Shown one piece after another: positions 11,215 to 23,502 of a stretch of DNA of 64,000 nucleotides; position 1 is the first letter of the stretch; each line of letters opens with the position of its first letter. The DNA lies in assembly GCA_036924085.1 (NCBI GenBank), contig JAVGWX010000005.1, forward strand, positions 82,861,666-82,925,665, written 5' to 3'. Source of the stretch: Ariolimax columbianus. Its lineage: Eukaryota; Mollusca; Gastropoda; Stylommatophora; Arionidae. The notes under the pieces were generated by a model. It worked only from the letters and a program-made list of their open reading frames with translations. It was not told where the DNA came from and did no database searches. The translations under genes and the position numbers were made by a program.

Positions 11215-12285
11215 CTGGCCCAAGTCTTTAACCAGGGTTTTCGTGCGGCAGATGACATGATCTTTGCAGCACGCCAACTGCAAGAAAAATGTCAAGAACA
11301 GAATTGTGACCTGTACAGTTTTTGTCAATCTGGGTTGTCTTTAGCGTGGTCTTTGCAGCAATGATCACTGATGCTGTCCACGGTGCTGCTACGGACATAT
11401 ATATATCGGGTACAGCTGTTTATCTTGAGGAACCAGAAATCCATATATTTCCGCATGCTCATAAAAATATGTACAGTCCACCATGACGAGTTGTCGGCAG
11501 CATGCAGTAACTTTGGTCTCACAATCAGCACTATGAAAACGGAGGTAATATTCCATTGTGTCCATGGGGAGCCGTACATCCAACCAAACACTGTACAGAA
11601 CCAACGTCTCCAGTTTCATACGCCAGTACCCTCACCAGAGTGGTGAATAGCAACAACCAGGTCAATAACAGGATTGCTAAGGCGAGCTCTGAGTTTGGGA
11701 ACCGACAAGGCATCAGTGTCGCCACCAAGATAAAAGTATATCGTGCTGTGGTATTATCGTCTCTGCTGTATGCCTGGACATGTCAGATAGCTGAAACGTT
11801 TCCACTTGGGCCGTGTGCACAGACTACACAGGATCAGGACAAAGTGCCCAACTCTGAAATTCTTAGCAATACTAGCATGCATCCATACACTTCTGAAATT
11901 GGCTCAGCTGCATTGGCTCACCTATTCTGATGCCAGATAATCGCAGTCCCAAGCAGCTGTTAAACTGTGAGCCCAAAACAGGCAGATGCTTACCAGCAGG
12001 ACAGAAGAAACACTAGACTCCATGAAAGTGTCTCTGAAATGCTTCAATACTGATTTCACCTACTGGGAGATGTTTGCACAAGACCATACCACCTAGCAAA
12101 ATAATATCACTGCTGGTGCTCAGATCGCAGAGAATGCATCCTTCACACAGAGGTCCAGCTAAACCGTATTGCCCAAAATAATACGATTCTACTGCCCGCT
12201 TCCCATGTGTGCCCTGAATGTGTCTGGGGATGCTGTTCTGGGATTGGTCTTTACAGGCCACCAGAAAACACATAATTCACAGCAA
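11215..12285 (+). mobile_element. RTE-zf LINE, decayed copy
   Basis: Pieces in shifting plus frames match the better copy at 24770-27610: 'DMIFAARQLQEKCQEQN', 'LSAACSNFGLTISTMKTEV', 'GEPYIQP', 'IKVYRAVV' and a C-terminal segment around 12190-12260. That last segment keeps two cysteines of a former C2H2 finger (CPEC). Large internal deletions remove the catalytic region. Confidence 0.75.
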
Positions 12286-12289
12286 TAAT

Positions 12290-13428
12290 GTGACGCAGTC
12301 GCCCCTTTGCTTGCGGAGGGCATCTATTATTATTGATAGTAACAAATATATTTGTTGTTGCTTAGATGTTTGCCTCACTAGTTTCTACTGGTGGAGGCGC
12401 GCCCATTCCACCGCAGTCCATTGGGCGATATCAGGACACATAAACCAATGATTGGATGCATGTGTGTCTGTATGTACCTATGCTAGGTTTGTGCGCCCTC
12501 AGAAGCTAGCCCAACCAAAGTGCCTCAACCTGATATTAGTAAGGCCCTTAAATACAATTACTGTAGAACGAAACATATGGAGCAAACAGTTATCTTCTGT
12601 CACTAGTAATTCTGGGCTATACCCTAACTATCATTACATTACCAGTCAGTTCCTTTTGTGAACCAGCCAAACTCTAAATCGGACAAGTGTTAAATATCCA
12701 TGTGTCATCCAGATGCATGATCACTGGTCTGATCAAATATTTCTCATGTATTGAATGGAGTTCCAATGAGAAATGCAGACCAATCAGAAATAACTTTACA
12801 CTAAATGAAAGTTTCGCATGCACAAGGCTATCTGCCATCTTTAGATAAGCCTAAATATGTAAATGAGGTCTGCAAATCTAAAGGACAAAATGTGTTTTCT
12901 GTTTTCACACCATGGATAGGGTTGAATATAATCTATTTTTCTTTTATTAAAATCTGAGTTAAAATTTCCCCACAATTTAATTTTCAGGAGTAAGTTTGAC
13001 AAACACAAATATGCAGATTAACATTTGTTCAGAAGTTAACAAGTTGTAATCTTCAATCTTTGCAAAACCTACGGCATATTTATACATGATGAAAGTAGAT
13101 ATACTTTTGCAGTAATCACAGGAATATATACTTTCATCATTGCTGTTCAACATTCACATGGACAAAATAACAAGCCAGTCAAGTTGCATATGGAAAGCAT
13201 GGAACTAATCTTTACAGGTGAACAAATCCTAATGCACCATGAAGAAGGTAAAATCATATGAATGCACGTGGCTCAGTGTGAGAAAGGTATAATATAAAGA
13301 TAGAATCTATGAAGATTAGCAGAACATCAGACACAATAAGCATATGATGTACGTACGTAGCTTTATTTACTACAGAATTCTCTGCAAGTATTTTTAAAGA
13401 AACCAAAAAGTTAACTAGCTGTTAGAGA
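12290..13428. other. No gene recognised
   Basis: AT-rich sequence without a convincing exon, RNA or repeat. The longest open frames are under 80 codons and have no recognisable motif. Confidence 0.45.
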
Positions 13429-13429
13429 G

Positions 13430-13760
13430 ATTGGCCACTACTTGAACACCAATATGGCAACAAAAGAACTGATAAAGATTATAATAACTGTGCTACCAAT
13501 GTCAAAATGGTCTTTAAACAAGGCACTGAACAGGAATAAATGTTTAAGACAAGCCATTGGTGTCACCAGAAGAGATTATAATAACACAAAGAATGGATAA
13601 GAGAAATCTTACAACATGAGCTTACAACCCAGTTGGCCAAAGAAGGACAACTTAGCACCTGTAAAATTGAGGATGTCGAGCTACAAGGGATTGTAGTAAC
13701 AATCAACCACCCACCAAGAATGGAGAATCTACGACGTATACGCTCACGTAGATCACCTCT
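13430..13760 (+). mobile_element. Decayed LINE polymerase C-terminal fragment
   Basis: A stretch reading KCLRQAIGVTRRDYN resembles the segment after the polymerase domain in several RTE-like elements ('GVTRRDRxRNxxI'); a clearer relative is on the minus strand at 48690-48960. Frameshifts surround it. Confidence 0.5.
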
Positions 13761-13789
13761 TCGATGACGTAAAGTGGAAATTTCTGTCG

Positions 13790-16700
13790 GACGTCAGAGT
13801 CACAGAGCAAAAAGTGCCTCACTGCAGGTGACTAATGCTAGGCCAAAGGAGTGGGGAAATGCCACTGAAAATAATAGGCAAGGGGTCACCTTGAGCCAGG
13901 CATTAGTCCACACAAATCTCAGTCGTGAATGACGGACGTCCAACTAGAATAGCATCTCAACCGGGAGATTCGGACGGGGTCATTGACCTGGCTCTTATAT
14001 CCAGTAATGTTGCTCCATCCACACACCGGAACGTATCAGGGGCATAAGAGAGCGACCACCTGCTGTGTCGTACTTATACCCAGAGGAAAACACACCAGAC
14101 AGCCAAACAGGTGTTCAGATACATGTACGAACAGGATAATGTAGTGAACAAACTGCACCAGACGATCGGACACAGGACTACTAGATCCCCATTTGTCCAA
14201 CCACCCTGGTGGACTCATGCTTTTGATACAGCCTGGAGAGAAAAGGAGGCGGCAACAAAGGATTGGCGTAAATCCAAAAAGAGAGCTGGTATTAATGTCG
14301 ACGCGTTGAAGGTAAAACGCAAAGCTACAAATTCCTTTAAAGCGTTAGCTAGGCAGTCCAAAAGTGAGCAATAGGAGTAGTTCATCACAGGTGTGGGCAA
14401 TGATATTACTCTCTAGAAGTTCTGGCACATGCATCGAAAGATGAATGGAAAGACTACAAGCCAGCTTATCTCCACCATTTAAGACACCACAGGAAGGCTC
14501 CTGAAGACTGATGAAGAGAAGGGTCAGTTTTTTCAGTCGATATATTGCCCAGACTGATAAAGGTGCACGTCAGGAAACAAGTAAAGGCATCTCAGGCCAG
14601 CTATCAGGGGAGAGGCTTAAGTAGACCTTATCACAGAGGCAGAGGTTGTAAATAGACACGTACGAGCAAAAACACTGCCGCAGGTCCTGATGGAGTACAG
14701 TATTGCCACATCAAGCAGTTGGATGAGACAGAGATAAGAAATATGGTGAAAAAGTTCAACCACACTATAGAGAAGTCACCTGTGCCCGAGGACTGGCTTA
14801 ATAGTGATCTGTGCCCACTGCCTAAACCTACCCGATACGCTGAGGAGCTATAGAACATCGAAGGAGACCTAGGCTAATGCTGGAACTTTCGTGTATGAAG
14901 GGTTTCAGTCAAAGCAAGAAACAGTCGCAGTGGCACATACAACCGTGTTGATTTTGAGACCTTAATTACCTGTCTGCAGCAGTGTGGTTTAAACCTGTGG
15001 CTGGATATCAGCTGCCCTGGTGGAAAGAACAGTTGTGCTACGCATGAGATCGTGAACATCAGAACCAAGGCGAATATGTCCAGGACTGCCTCAAGGGTAT
15101 CTGCTCTCACCGGTGCTGTTCAACATTTACACAGTAAAAGTGGCCAATATTCAACCCACGGGGACAGGACGAGACATTTGCCAATGACATCCTAGTGTAC
15201 AAGAGTTGGTCAAAAACATCTAGGAAACCTTGCAAGCAATCTCACAGTTCCAAGATAAATCCGACCAATGCCTGCATGATGTGGTGCTCTTTGAATAATT
15301 CCATTGATCAAAGTCTTTCCTATAAACGCCATGTTGACCACATCGTACAAAGATACAAGAGAGGGTTAGGAGCACTCAAGACCATGGCTGCTGCCGACTT
15401 GGAGCGCCTCCTGTTCATCCTATTGCATTCTCACACTATCAAGAACAGTGTGAAAGGTTGGAACGCATCCAGAATGAAGGTATGCGACTGGTTCTGGGCT
15501 GCACTAGAGATACCCCGATTGTGATGATGCGGTACATGTTGTGACTGTTATTGGTGACATTCAGACATAAACTGGCACAAGTCTACGCCTATATGCGTGT
15601 CACCATAGACACGCTGCACAGTAGTATCTCAGACATCAAGAAATGGTCGTCAGACACATCAATACTGCTGAGATTATAGCCAAAGGGGAAGAATGGGTCC
15701 ACACTGGTGATAGAATGATAGAGTACCAGAGAGTCATCATAACCTTAGGCAAGGAATACAGAGAATGGAGCAACGAGAAAGCAGAGAACGAGGTAAATCA
15801 GCTGATAACTGAGAACACTCAGGTTTTAACCTTACGCACGCTACATAATTTATGAAAAAAATTTGACCTAATTAATTTTCTTAATTAGTCGCCTTTCAAA
15901 ATTTGTAACTTTTATGTTTGTTTGTCAATAAATATGATTTTCTGGCGTGTAGATACACAATAGCATAACGAACATGTGGGTGTTTTTGTTGTATGTTTGT
16001 TAGTTTTTGAGATTTAAAAAGATAAAGTTGAAAATTTATGAAAATCTCGGGAAAAATTTGGACTCGACCACTAGGCCTAGTCGCTTTGATAGAAAACCAT
16101 GGAAACCACAACAACATATCGATACTGTGTTTACAATATCGCCACAACTGTTAGTTTCCAATTCAAACGTAGTTCTTTCATTTAAACAAACAAAATAAAC
16201 AGATCTACGCGATAAAAATCTTTCTCAACAACCTACTTCCCCTTTCGCAAAAAGTCGGCTTGCTCCAAACGGCGTATACAAAATTAAAACTGTTCAAAAG
16301 CCATTTGTAATCGCACATACGATACTTTAACCGGCAAAATATCGTGTATATATGGAGGACGTACTCTGCAGTAAAAAATGGCTGTCAGGAGTGACTCCGT
16401 TAAAAAAAAAAAATTTTTTCAGCACACCGTTTTTGCAGGCCGAGCTGGTTAGAAGAGATCGGACATTGGAGTGCTACAGGTTAAAGTGACGCTGTCATAT
16501 ACACCGACGGATCAGTCAGACATCAGACTGGGGTTTCTCGGCTAGAGTGAGAGGACATGTCGTTGCTGAGCGCAGTAGGGCATACATGTCAACAACCTCC
16601 AGTTTGAGAATGGAGACGGAAGCAGTGACCTCAGCTCTGAAATGGATATCTGAGACTTCTATAACAAGGGCAGTCATCGTGACAGACGCGCAAGCCATAC

Positions 16701-17170
16701 TTCAGAAAATACAGAAGGGATGGCTTAGGTACGAGTGGATAGCTGCTGTTGAGGCTCATGCCGAGGTTCAGGGCAATGAAAGAGCTGACATCATGGCTAC
16801 ACAAACTCCCACATTAGTGATGGATAGAAGTGACATTTTGAAATCAAGCAATGACCGCCTGCTGGATGAGGACACCGCAATAGATGAAGCGACAATCCAC
16901 AGACTGCAAAGTTTTGACATTAAACGAGGTTTGACCAGAGTTGGGCGCATGAGGACGGCGCAGGAGAGTGTACAACCAGCGAGCTACATGGACTATAAGC
17001 ATCCATACTTTACGCCATTTGATGAAACTGAGCACATATGGGTATGCCCGGAGTGCAGTGACGTTGATTCTTAGAAACAGAATACACTTAGCAGTGCAAG
17101 TGAATGGAAGTATTTAGGTGGCTCAGCTTCCTTGATGTTGTGGCTGATGATGACTATGATAGCACCATTG
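13790..17170 (+). mobile_element. Old RNase H-bearing LINE, heavily decayed
   Basis: Broken plus-strand frames give, in order, the end of an endonuclease (DGVIDLALISSNVAP near 13980, then a SDHLLCRT-like segment), a basic linker (RKSKKRAGINVDALKVKRKA), scattered polymerase remains (14600-15550) and an RNase H domain from about 16500. The RNase H part shows RMETEAVTSALKWISE, AVIVTDAQAILQKIQKGWL and VQGNERADIMA, followed by a closing VCPECSDVDS. RNase H domains of this wording are found in I-superfamily elements. It differs clearly from LINE-H and has many stops. The element ends just before the RPL22 poly(A) region. Confidence 0.7.
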
Positions 17171-17281
17171 CTCCGCCCATGTTGCATTGACTTTTCATAC
17201 TATAAAATGAATTACATATGATCACACACACAAAATAAAGACCAAAAATCAAAGAAAAAATTAAAAGAACCAGGGACTGTT

Positions 17282-17287
17282 TTTATT
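17282..17287 (-). terminator. RPL22: RPL22 poly(A) signal
   Basis: AATAAA on the minus strand, about 80 bp beyond the stop codon and followed by T-rich sequence, fits a short ribosomal-protein 3'UTR. Confidence 0.8.
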
Positions 17288-20200
17288 GACAATGTTTCTA
17301 TTCTTTTATGCAGTACACACAATAATCTTCATGAATACACCAACAACAAAGAAAAGATGACAAACATTTAGTCCTCCTCCTCTTCTTCCTCGTCTTGGTT
17401 GATCTGGAAGTACCGGAGTTCAAATGCTTCCTTGGAGGATGCCACAACCCTCAACCAGTCACGGAGATTATTTTTCTTCAAGTATTTCTTTGTCAGGTAC
17501 TTCAAATACCTTCAGGAGACAAACAAAATGAAAAATTAGTCAAAAGTAACCATGCCCCTTTTTAAAAAATTAATTGTGCTTTGATGTTTTCCATTGTTGC
17601 AAATCTCTATTTAGGTATTCGTGAACAGTTTCATCAATGTATCCCATCTGGCCTAAATAGCACCTACAGCGACTCAGGATCACTGGTATCTGCATTTATC
17701 CTGAAGTGAGCGGCTTGTCATAGTTTACAGCATTGTATACAAAGATATCAGTGAAGAGGTTTTTATATTTTCATTCTATCAAGGTTGTCTCCTCCGGCTT
17801 TTCTAAGAGCCGTCAGAAATAATTTTGATTGGTAATGACATTTGATTGTACTCCTGTCTCAGCTCCTTTGATCAATTTCCGTGACCTATGGCTGTTCATA
17901 GTATTCATTTAGCTTGTTGATCTCGCACACTTACATTTTATTGATCATTTCATTGAGCAGTGCTCTGTCTCTTTGGTCTGCACACTATAAAACTACTTGC
18001 AACAGTCTGGACCGAGTGAGCGACTATGCTCAATCAGAGTAGCTTTTCAAAGCTGTGAGGCACCGACGAGGACCTGACGCAGTCTCCTTTATGAACTGCA
18101 CTGGGATAGTAGCATAGCAACAGTTGATAAAATAAAATGCAGTGTGTTATCCTTGTTCAAATGCATTTTATCTTGGTTTTCCCACACACGGCATTGGTGC
18201 AATTATTCAGTAGGCTCAAGAACTGTTCCAGATGACAGGTTGGAGCCTGTTGTCGAACTCAGTCTAGCAGTATTAGAATGGTATAGACCTAGATTATTTT
18301 CACATTACAGGGGAGAGAGTGGTGGGGTGAGGGCTACGGCTACAAATTCACGGTAGCATTAATTGATGTGCTAATCCGCTGATGCTTGCCATATCAAACA
18401 CAAATAAGTGTTACTTTAAAACTAAACTTACATTTGTACATTTAGAACATATTTCCAAGAAGAATTCATTCATGCCCTCGGGCATGCTATCCAACCATAC
18501 AAAATACTTGTTATTCAGCACTATCAGTATGTCTGGTTCCTACATATTTTGCCTGGCGCCAAAACAAAATTTTGGTTGTGAAATTTTGGTCATGCACCAC
18601 TGCAAGATTCTGATATTCATGCATGCTCATTGACCTTTAACTCTAGATATTTTCAATAAGTAGTCATTTGACAAGTTTCAAATTCAACACATTTAGTACC
18701 AAGAAAGTTGGTCTCACTAGTCAAGAGAAATTTATTTGATCTGAGCAAAGATCAGGCATCTGGATTAACTTGTGGTTATTCAACACTCAGCCAATTCAGA
18801 CTGTAACTGGAATACAGGTCTATGGCAATGGAATTGATGGATTAACGCAGAAACACAAAACTGTGTGGCAAGTACTAAAAAATGTCCACCGCCACATTCT
18901 AAGACAATCTTTATTGTGATTTTGTCTTGTCATAGATAGTTTAATCATGTTTCTTACAATGTTTGAGTCGCATTTTTATCTCATTTTGTTCAATATTAAT
19001 TTTATTTCCTTTTGAACAAAGTGTCGGCATACGAGATTGCTGCACTTGACTTGGACGGAAAGACACAAATGTACAAAAAATTATTACGTGCTGGAAATGT
19101 TTTAGGGCAGCTAATTTAATAGTAAAAGACGCCAACAGCTGCTTTGATGTATAGTGATTAACTATGTGCTAATGAGAGCTACCAAAAATTGTTTAAATTT
19201 CAGAAAGTGGATCAGATTATCTCAGTACAACTGAAACATGTGGCATCATTTGATATTGTGCTCATTTCCTAAAGAATGAACAAGACTTCATGCTATACTC
19301 ACCTCTTGGAGAAAGGGACTTCGCTGGTCAGATTAATCTTATTTTTCTGAAGTTCCAGTGATACATTGTTCCCAAAGTTGCCAGTTTTGCCATCTACCTT
19401 GATACGCTCCTTCAGATACTTCTCCTGTCAAAAATAAAGAAGGGGGACATTTCAATCAGGATAACTCTAATGAAAGTATGCACATAATTATAGTGGCCAC
19501 TCAGTAAACAGCAGGTCAACCATTAAAGTAGGCAAACACACGATGTGTTAAATCTTTGTTAATTTGGGATTGCTTCTAGTAATACTTATTTGGGATTGCT
19601 TCTAGTAATAATCTGTACAGAATACATATCTTATTTTTGCAGTTTGTAATTGTTATGTGTTTTTTGTTTCAGATATGAATGTTAAAAACATTACCGGTAA
19701 AATGTTTGTTTTTAAAAAAATGAAAATGAATAAATAATAGAAAAAAGAACTTACAAAACTAGCAGCATCCATAATACCATCTTCAACTGGGTGAGTACAG
19801 TCAATGGTGTATTTTAAGGTGGCCTTTTTCTTCTTTCCACCCTTTCCTTGCTGTTGTTTACCAGCGCGTTTTACAGCTTTCTGAAAAAAAAAATGAAAAA
19901 AAGTTACACACCAACCAATGGCATATCAAAAGTATCTCCTTTCTATCTGAAAAATTAGTTGTACGTGTGATGTGTGCTGTATATTCGTACAACCATCTTG
20001 AATTGCACCTGAGGTAGCATAATTACCTTCAGGTCATAGCGTATACTGTATGAAGCAAACAAATGTTGAAATTATTTATTTTGTCCTTTCCACCCTGCTC
20101 TAATACTCAGCTTGAGGCCACTATTCATTGCAATTAGCATCCTTGCACAACATTTTGTCAAAGATTGGATACATATATCACAGTACCTGGTTATGTGACA

Positions 20201-22420
20201 CACTGTATTTGTGGCTGCCCTTAATTTAATTTGTTTTAAAATGTCATTTAGTTCGGAAGCTTAAGCCAACTAACAGTGTAAATCGTTCCTAAGTTAGCAA
20301 AGATGGCAACAGCCTCAGGCATGTTCATTCATATGACCGACCACCTATGACTACAATCGGATCTGGGTGAACATTCTACTGCACGCAGCTCACACGTGAA
20401 TAGCATTTGTAATTGGGACATCTTGCATTGTTTTTCTTGCAGCTCGGTTTTCCTCCGCCTCCATAACGGTTATTTGCTAGGCAATGCGAGCACCATGTGT
20501 AATGAAAGTGCATCAGGCTGAGCATTTCGGAGCAAGCGGCCCTAAAGGCATCTACATTGATGGAGAAACTATTCAAAGAAACTTTTAATGTGTCTTTGTA
20601 TCGTTTCGTCTGTCCCCCTAGCAGTGCTGTGAGTGCTGTCCTGAGCTCACAGTAAAACAGTTGTTTAGGTAGGCGCTCATCTGACATGTCCAGTATTTGA
20701 TTTTTGCACATAGTAAAGAGAGGTGCTTAATATCCCACGGTTAGGTGCCTGTTGCCCCATTTTCTCAGTTCTTGGTATAATGTTAATAAAATTAAATAAA
20801 TACCTGAGATGTATTTTGAGCGCACAATACTTTACTTTTGTAATAGTATGTCACTATGTAAATGGTGTTTCTATGATGTACTGAGTTGAATGCTAAACAC
20901 ATACATGCTTGGCTGTGCATAAATCAAAAAATTATATAAAGTTTCAAAAACCACTGACGCTTATTAATTACTCTACCAAATTCTGCGAGAAAGAGGTTTG
21001 TTCAACTTGTGTAGCAGCACAGAGTCTACTGTTTTGTAGAGTTCAGCAAGAATAGCATCTGAACCGGGGACTGCCACTGGACATTGGGCTGATTACTTTA
21101 TCGAAACTGTACTCTGTGTACTGGGCGAGATACCAAGCCAGTTTTAGTTAGTATAAGCTAGCCTGTCAATTAATTTATTGCAACTTGAGGCATGTGTCAA
21201 ATGTGTTATGGCCAATTCACTGATGATGGTGGATGGACAGTTTAGGATATCACTGATATGCTCTGACCATCGCTACAGAATATCGACTTTGTCTGCATTG
21301 AGGTGAGGACAGGGCACAAGAGATGAACCATAGACGTCTTAGTCGTCTATCATGGACTGATAAATTCAACATTGAATTGAATGAGCCGCCTTCAGAGCAT
21401 CATAAATCCGCTTAACTTAACTTAACTTAACGTCTTTATACTGGTTTAGAAGACCCTGCAGAGTCTGTATACAACCAGTTACATTTACATCACCCTGCTC
21501 TAAAATCTATGCGCATCCAGTCTATTCTTAAACGCATTAACTGTCCCTGCCTCCACCACCTCCCCTGGCAATGCATTCCAAGCAGACACCACTCTCTGAC
21601 TAAAAAAATATTTCCTAATATCTAACCTGGACCTCTCTTTAATCAGCTTGTAGCTATGCCCTCGTGTTATTGTAGGTGGCTGTATTTTAAAAAACTTGTT
21701 ATAGTCTAATTTATCGATTCCTCTGATCATCTTATAAACCTGTATTAAGTCACCACGAATTCTTCTCTCTTCGAGACACTGTAGGCCCGTTTTTCTGAGC
21801 CGTTCCTCATAACTGTAATTCTGGAATCCAACTATCATCTTTGTCGCTCTTTTTTGTATTCTTTCTAGCATGTTTATGTCCCCTCTATGATAAGGACTCC
21901 ACACCTGTACACAGTACTCCAATCTAGGTCTAACTAAAGCTTTATACAGTTTGACGATCACTTCCTTGCTCCTATGTTTAATATTTCTTTTTATCATACT
22001 ACTATCATACTACTATCATGCTTGGAGTCAGTCATTTCAAATCTGTGCACCACTGGATTTTATTGGCTTTGCTGTTGAGCCAAATATTCTGCATAGCCCT
22101 AAGCTGGTTCTGGACAACCTACGAATATCGGTGAAGGCTAACTTTTTGGAAGATCAGGTGGGATCATGATCATCGGTAAAAAACTGAAGACGGACAAAAA
22201 CGAGATCGTTAAAATGTGAATAGTCTATTCAGGAACGGTTAGCTTTAATAATACATGTAAGGGCGCAACAAATATTAAATACCATTACCAATTTGCAATA
22301 TATTTATGTATATGCCAAAAGTTGGGGTAAATTCGTTTTATTTCACACAAAAATTACAAATGTTGTCACTAACGAATAGACTTACAGCAGGCATGGTCGA
22401 AGCGTGTAACAGAAAGGAAG
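17282..22420 (-). CDS. RPL22: Ribosomal protein L22 (eL22) gene, whole span
   Basis: Four coding exons (22386-22394, 19755-19880, 19303-19424, 17368-17509) give 399 nt, that is 132 residues plus stop; vertebrate eL22 has about 128. The protein binds rRNA in the 60S subunit. Diagnostic stretches are [20 protein letters not shown], the [20 protein letters not shown] junction, [20 protein letters not shown], and an acidic QDEEEEED tail. All junctions keep frame and have GT-AG ends. The start is in a three-codon first exon (Met-Pro-Ala) after a pyrimidine-rich start site; the poly(A) signal is at 17282-17287. Intron 1 (about 2.5 kb) holds CR1 and RTE-zf fragments. No stop or frameshift is seen, so this looks like a working gene. 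Confidence 0.97.
17368..17509 (-). CDS. RPL22: RPL22 exon 4 and stop
   Basis: The acceptor CTGAAG precedes position 17509. It encodes [36 protein letters not shown] and an acidic end, with TAA at 17368-17370. The C-terminal acid run is the family's signature tail. Confidence 0.97.
17510..19302 (-). other. RPL22: RPL22 intron 3
   Basis: About 1.8 kb with no recognised repeat. Ribosomal-protein introns often carry snoRNAs, but I could not identify a C/D or H/ACA gene with confidence. Confidence 0.6.
19303..19424 (-). CDS. RPL22: RPL22 exon 3
   Basis: 122 nt; acceptor TTGACAG, donor GTGAGT from 19302. It encodes [20 protein letters not shown] through TSEVPFSK and ends two bases into the next Arg codon, which exon 4 completes. 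Confidence 0.96.
19755..19880 (-). CDS. RPL22: RPL22 exon 2
   Basis: 126 nt, phase 0 at both ends; acceptor TTTCAG at 19886-19881 and donor GTAAGTTC from 19754. It encodes the lysine-rich N-terminus ([16 protein letters not shown]) and the [14 protein letters not shown] segment, both hallmarks of eL22. Confidence 0.96.
20376..20711 (-). mobile_element. RTE-zf LINE C-terminal fragment inside RPL22 intron 1
   Basis: The minus frame holds [20 protein letters not shown] followed by a [20 protein letters not shown] segment. These align by eye with [20 protein letters not shown] and KKRFKDGLKDSLKS of the copy at 24770-27610. It is decayed and lacks the finger. Confidence 0.75.
21408..21995 (-). 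mobile_element. CR1 LINE 3' end inside RPL22 intron 1
   Basis: The minus frame of 165 codons runs from [20 protein letters not shown] through [20 protein letters not shown] and ends [10 protein letters not shown]. This is the CR1-clade C-terminal region. The 3'UTR and a tail of TTAAG-type units (plus-strand ACTTAACTTAACTTAACG at 21417-21434) follow. This piece has no frameshift and is nearly identical in protein to 60780-61280, so it inserted fairly recently. It is 5'-truncated and in the same orientation as the host gene. Confidence 0.9.
22386..22394 (-). CDS. RPL22: RPL22 exon 1, coding part
   Basis: ATG CCT GCT, then the donor GTAAGTC at 22385-22379. The exon encodes only Met-Pro-Ala; a tiny first coding exon is common in ribosomal protein genes. 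Joining it to exon 2 in frame gives [11 protein letters not shown]. Confidence 0.9.
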
Positions 22421-22424
22421 TCGC
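22395..22424 (-). promoter_or_regulatory. RPL22: RPL22 5'UTR with TOP-like transcription start
   Basis: On the minus strand the sequence before the ATG reads GCGACTTCCTTTCTGTTACA, a C followed by a pyrimidine tract. This is the 5'-TOP/TCT-initiator pattern by which ribosomal protein mRNAs are started and placed under growth-dependent translational control. The likely start C is at 22420, giving a 5'UTR of about 26 nt. The exact base is inferred from motif only. Confidence 0.75.
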
Positions 22425-22712
22425 TTGCCAGAAGATCCGGAAATCACGTGACCATAAACATCAGTCTGTGCCACGCCGACAGGTGTAGCTGATTACAGGA
22501 TCGCTTCAACTTCTGTTCCAAGAGTTGTTTACTTGCTTTGCTATTGACCATCTTCCAAATCATATTATTAAACTAACGAGAATTATCTGCCTGTCTTGTT
22601 CGCTGTTATTTTTTTCCATTAATTGCAGTTAGCTCTATCTGTCTTCGTTTGCCAAATAACACGAGGTTGATGTACATAAATTAAAAATCTACCCAAGTTA
22701 TTTGTACCTTTC

Positions 22713-22966
22713 CCCACGCGGTGATCCTGGATAACAGGCTGCAGCAGGGCAGACTGGCTAAGGATAAGGGATCGAAGAGGGAATGCTAACCCGGTACTCA
22801 AAAAATGCTTGCTGAAGTCGGATGTGTTGGACCGAAAGGTGCAAATATCGCAGCCAATCTGTAAAACTACGACACAACGCATTCCGTTCTCTGGACTACA
22901 TTCTGCTACTTAAGCCCTTTCAGGGTTTGGTAGTGGGAGATTGAGAACGAACGAAGAAGAAGAAGA
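22713..22966 (+). mobile_element. S1 SINE-like element, 5'-truncated long form
   Basis: Begins within the long-specific part (ACGCGGTGATCCTGGATAAC) and runs through the shared module to GAACGAACGAAGAAGAAGAA. It lies about 300 bp upstream of the RPL22 start site. Confidence 0.85.
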
Positions 22967-22984
22967 TGAACGCACCCGCAAGCA

Positions 22985-23115
22985 ACGTTTATAGGGTGAT
23001 TTCAAAACTGGCAGACGCTCACCGGGAGGGCAAAAAAACGCTACAGAGACTCATTGAAAGCGTCTCTGAAATGCTTCAATACTGATGTCAGCTCCTGGGA
23101 GATATTTGCACAAGA
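22985..23115 (+). mobile_element. RTE-zf fragment
   Basis: A segment encoding roughly SVSEMLQY and then WEIFAQDLT resembles the part just before the finger in the RTE-zf family, and is close in sequence to 12010-12085. Confidence 0.55.
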
Positions 23116-23456
23116 CCTCACCAGCCGTCAATTCCACAGCCGGTTCCCGGCATTCATTTGTCCTGAGCTAACTTGGTCTAGTGGCAAAGCGTGTTAGTGA
23201 AGATAGCACAGGGTCAAGATTTATTGATGTTTTACTTCTGACTATTCGGTTTGGGTAGACATTTTATTAATGTTCTATTTTGCACCATCTATTACAGCGT
23301 CACCATCTAACATCCATTGGCGTGTTATAGCACTGTGGCCCTCTGTCTATTTCATCAATACTAGATGTGGTACCCTTTGTTAGCCGGGATAGTTATACAA
23401 GTATGAATTTGTAGTGCCCCTTCCCTGCACTCATTCCTTCTGGCACATCCTCACTG

Positions 23457-23460
<4 letters not shown>

Positions 23461-23498
<38 letters not shown>
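23461..23498. repeat. (CT)n microsatellite
   Basis: About 19 CT units without interruption. Confidence 0.95.

Positions 23499-23499
<1 letters not shown>

Positions 23500-23502
<3 letters not shown>

Noticed and set aside
17700..18130. Possible snoRNA in RPL22 intron 3
   Set aside because: No clear C/D boxes with closing stem and no convincing H/ACA fold could be found by eye; a covariance-model search would be decisive.
21408..21440. Telomere-like repeat (TTAAG units)
   Set aside because: Animal telomeres of this kind use TTAGGG or TTAGG. TTAAG is the CR1 tail, always after the same 3'UTR.
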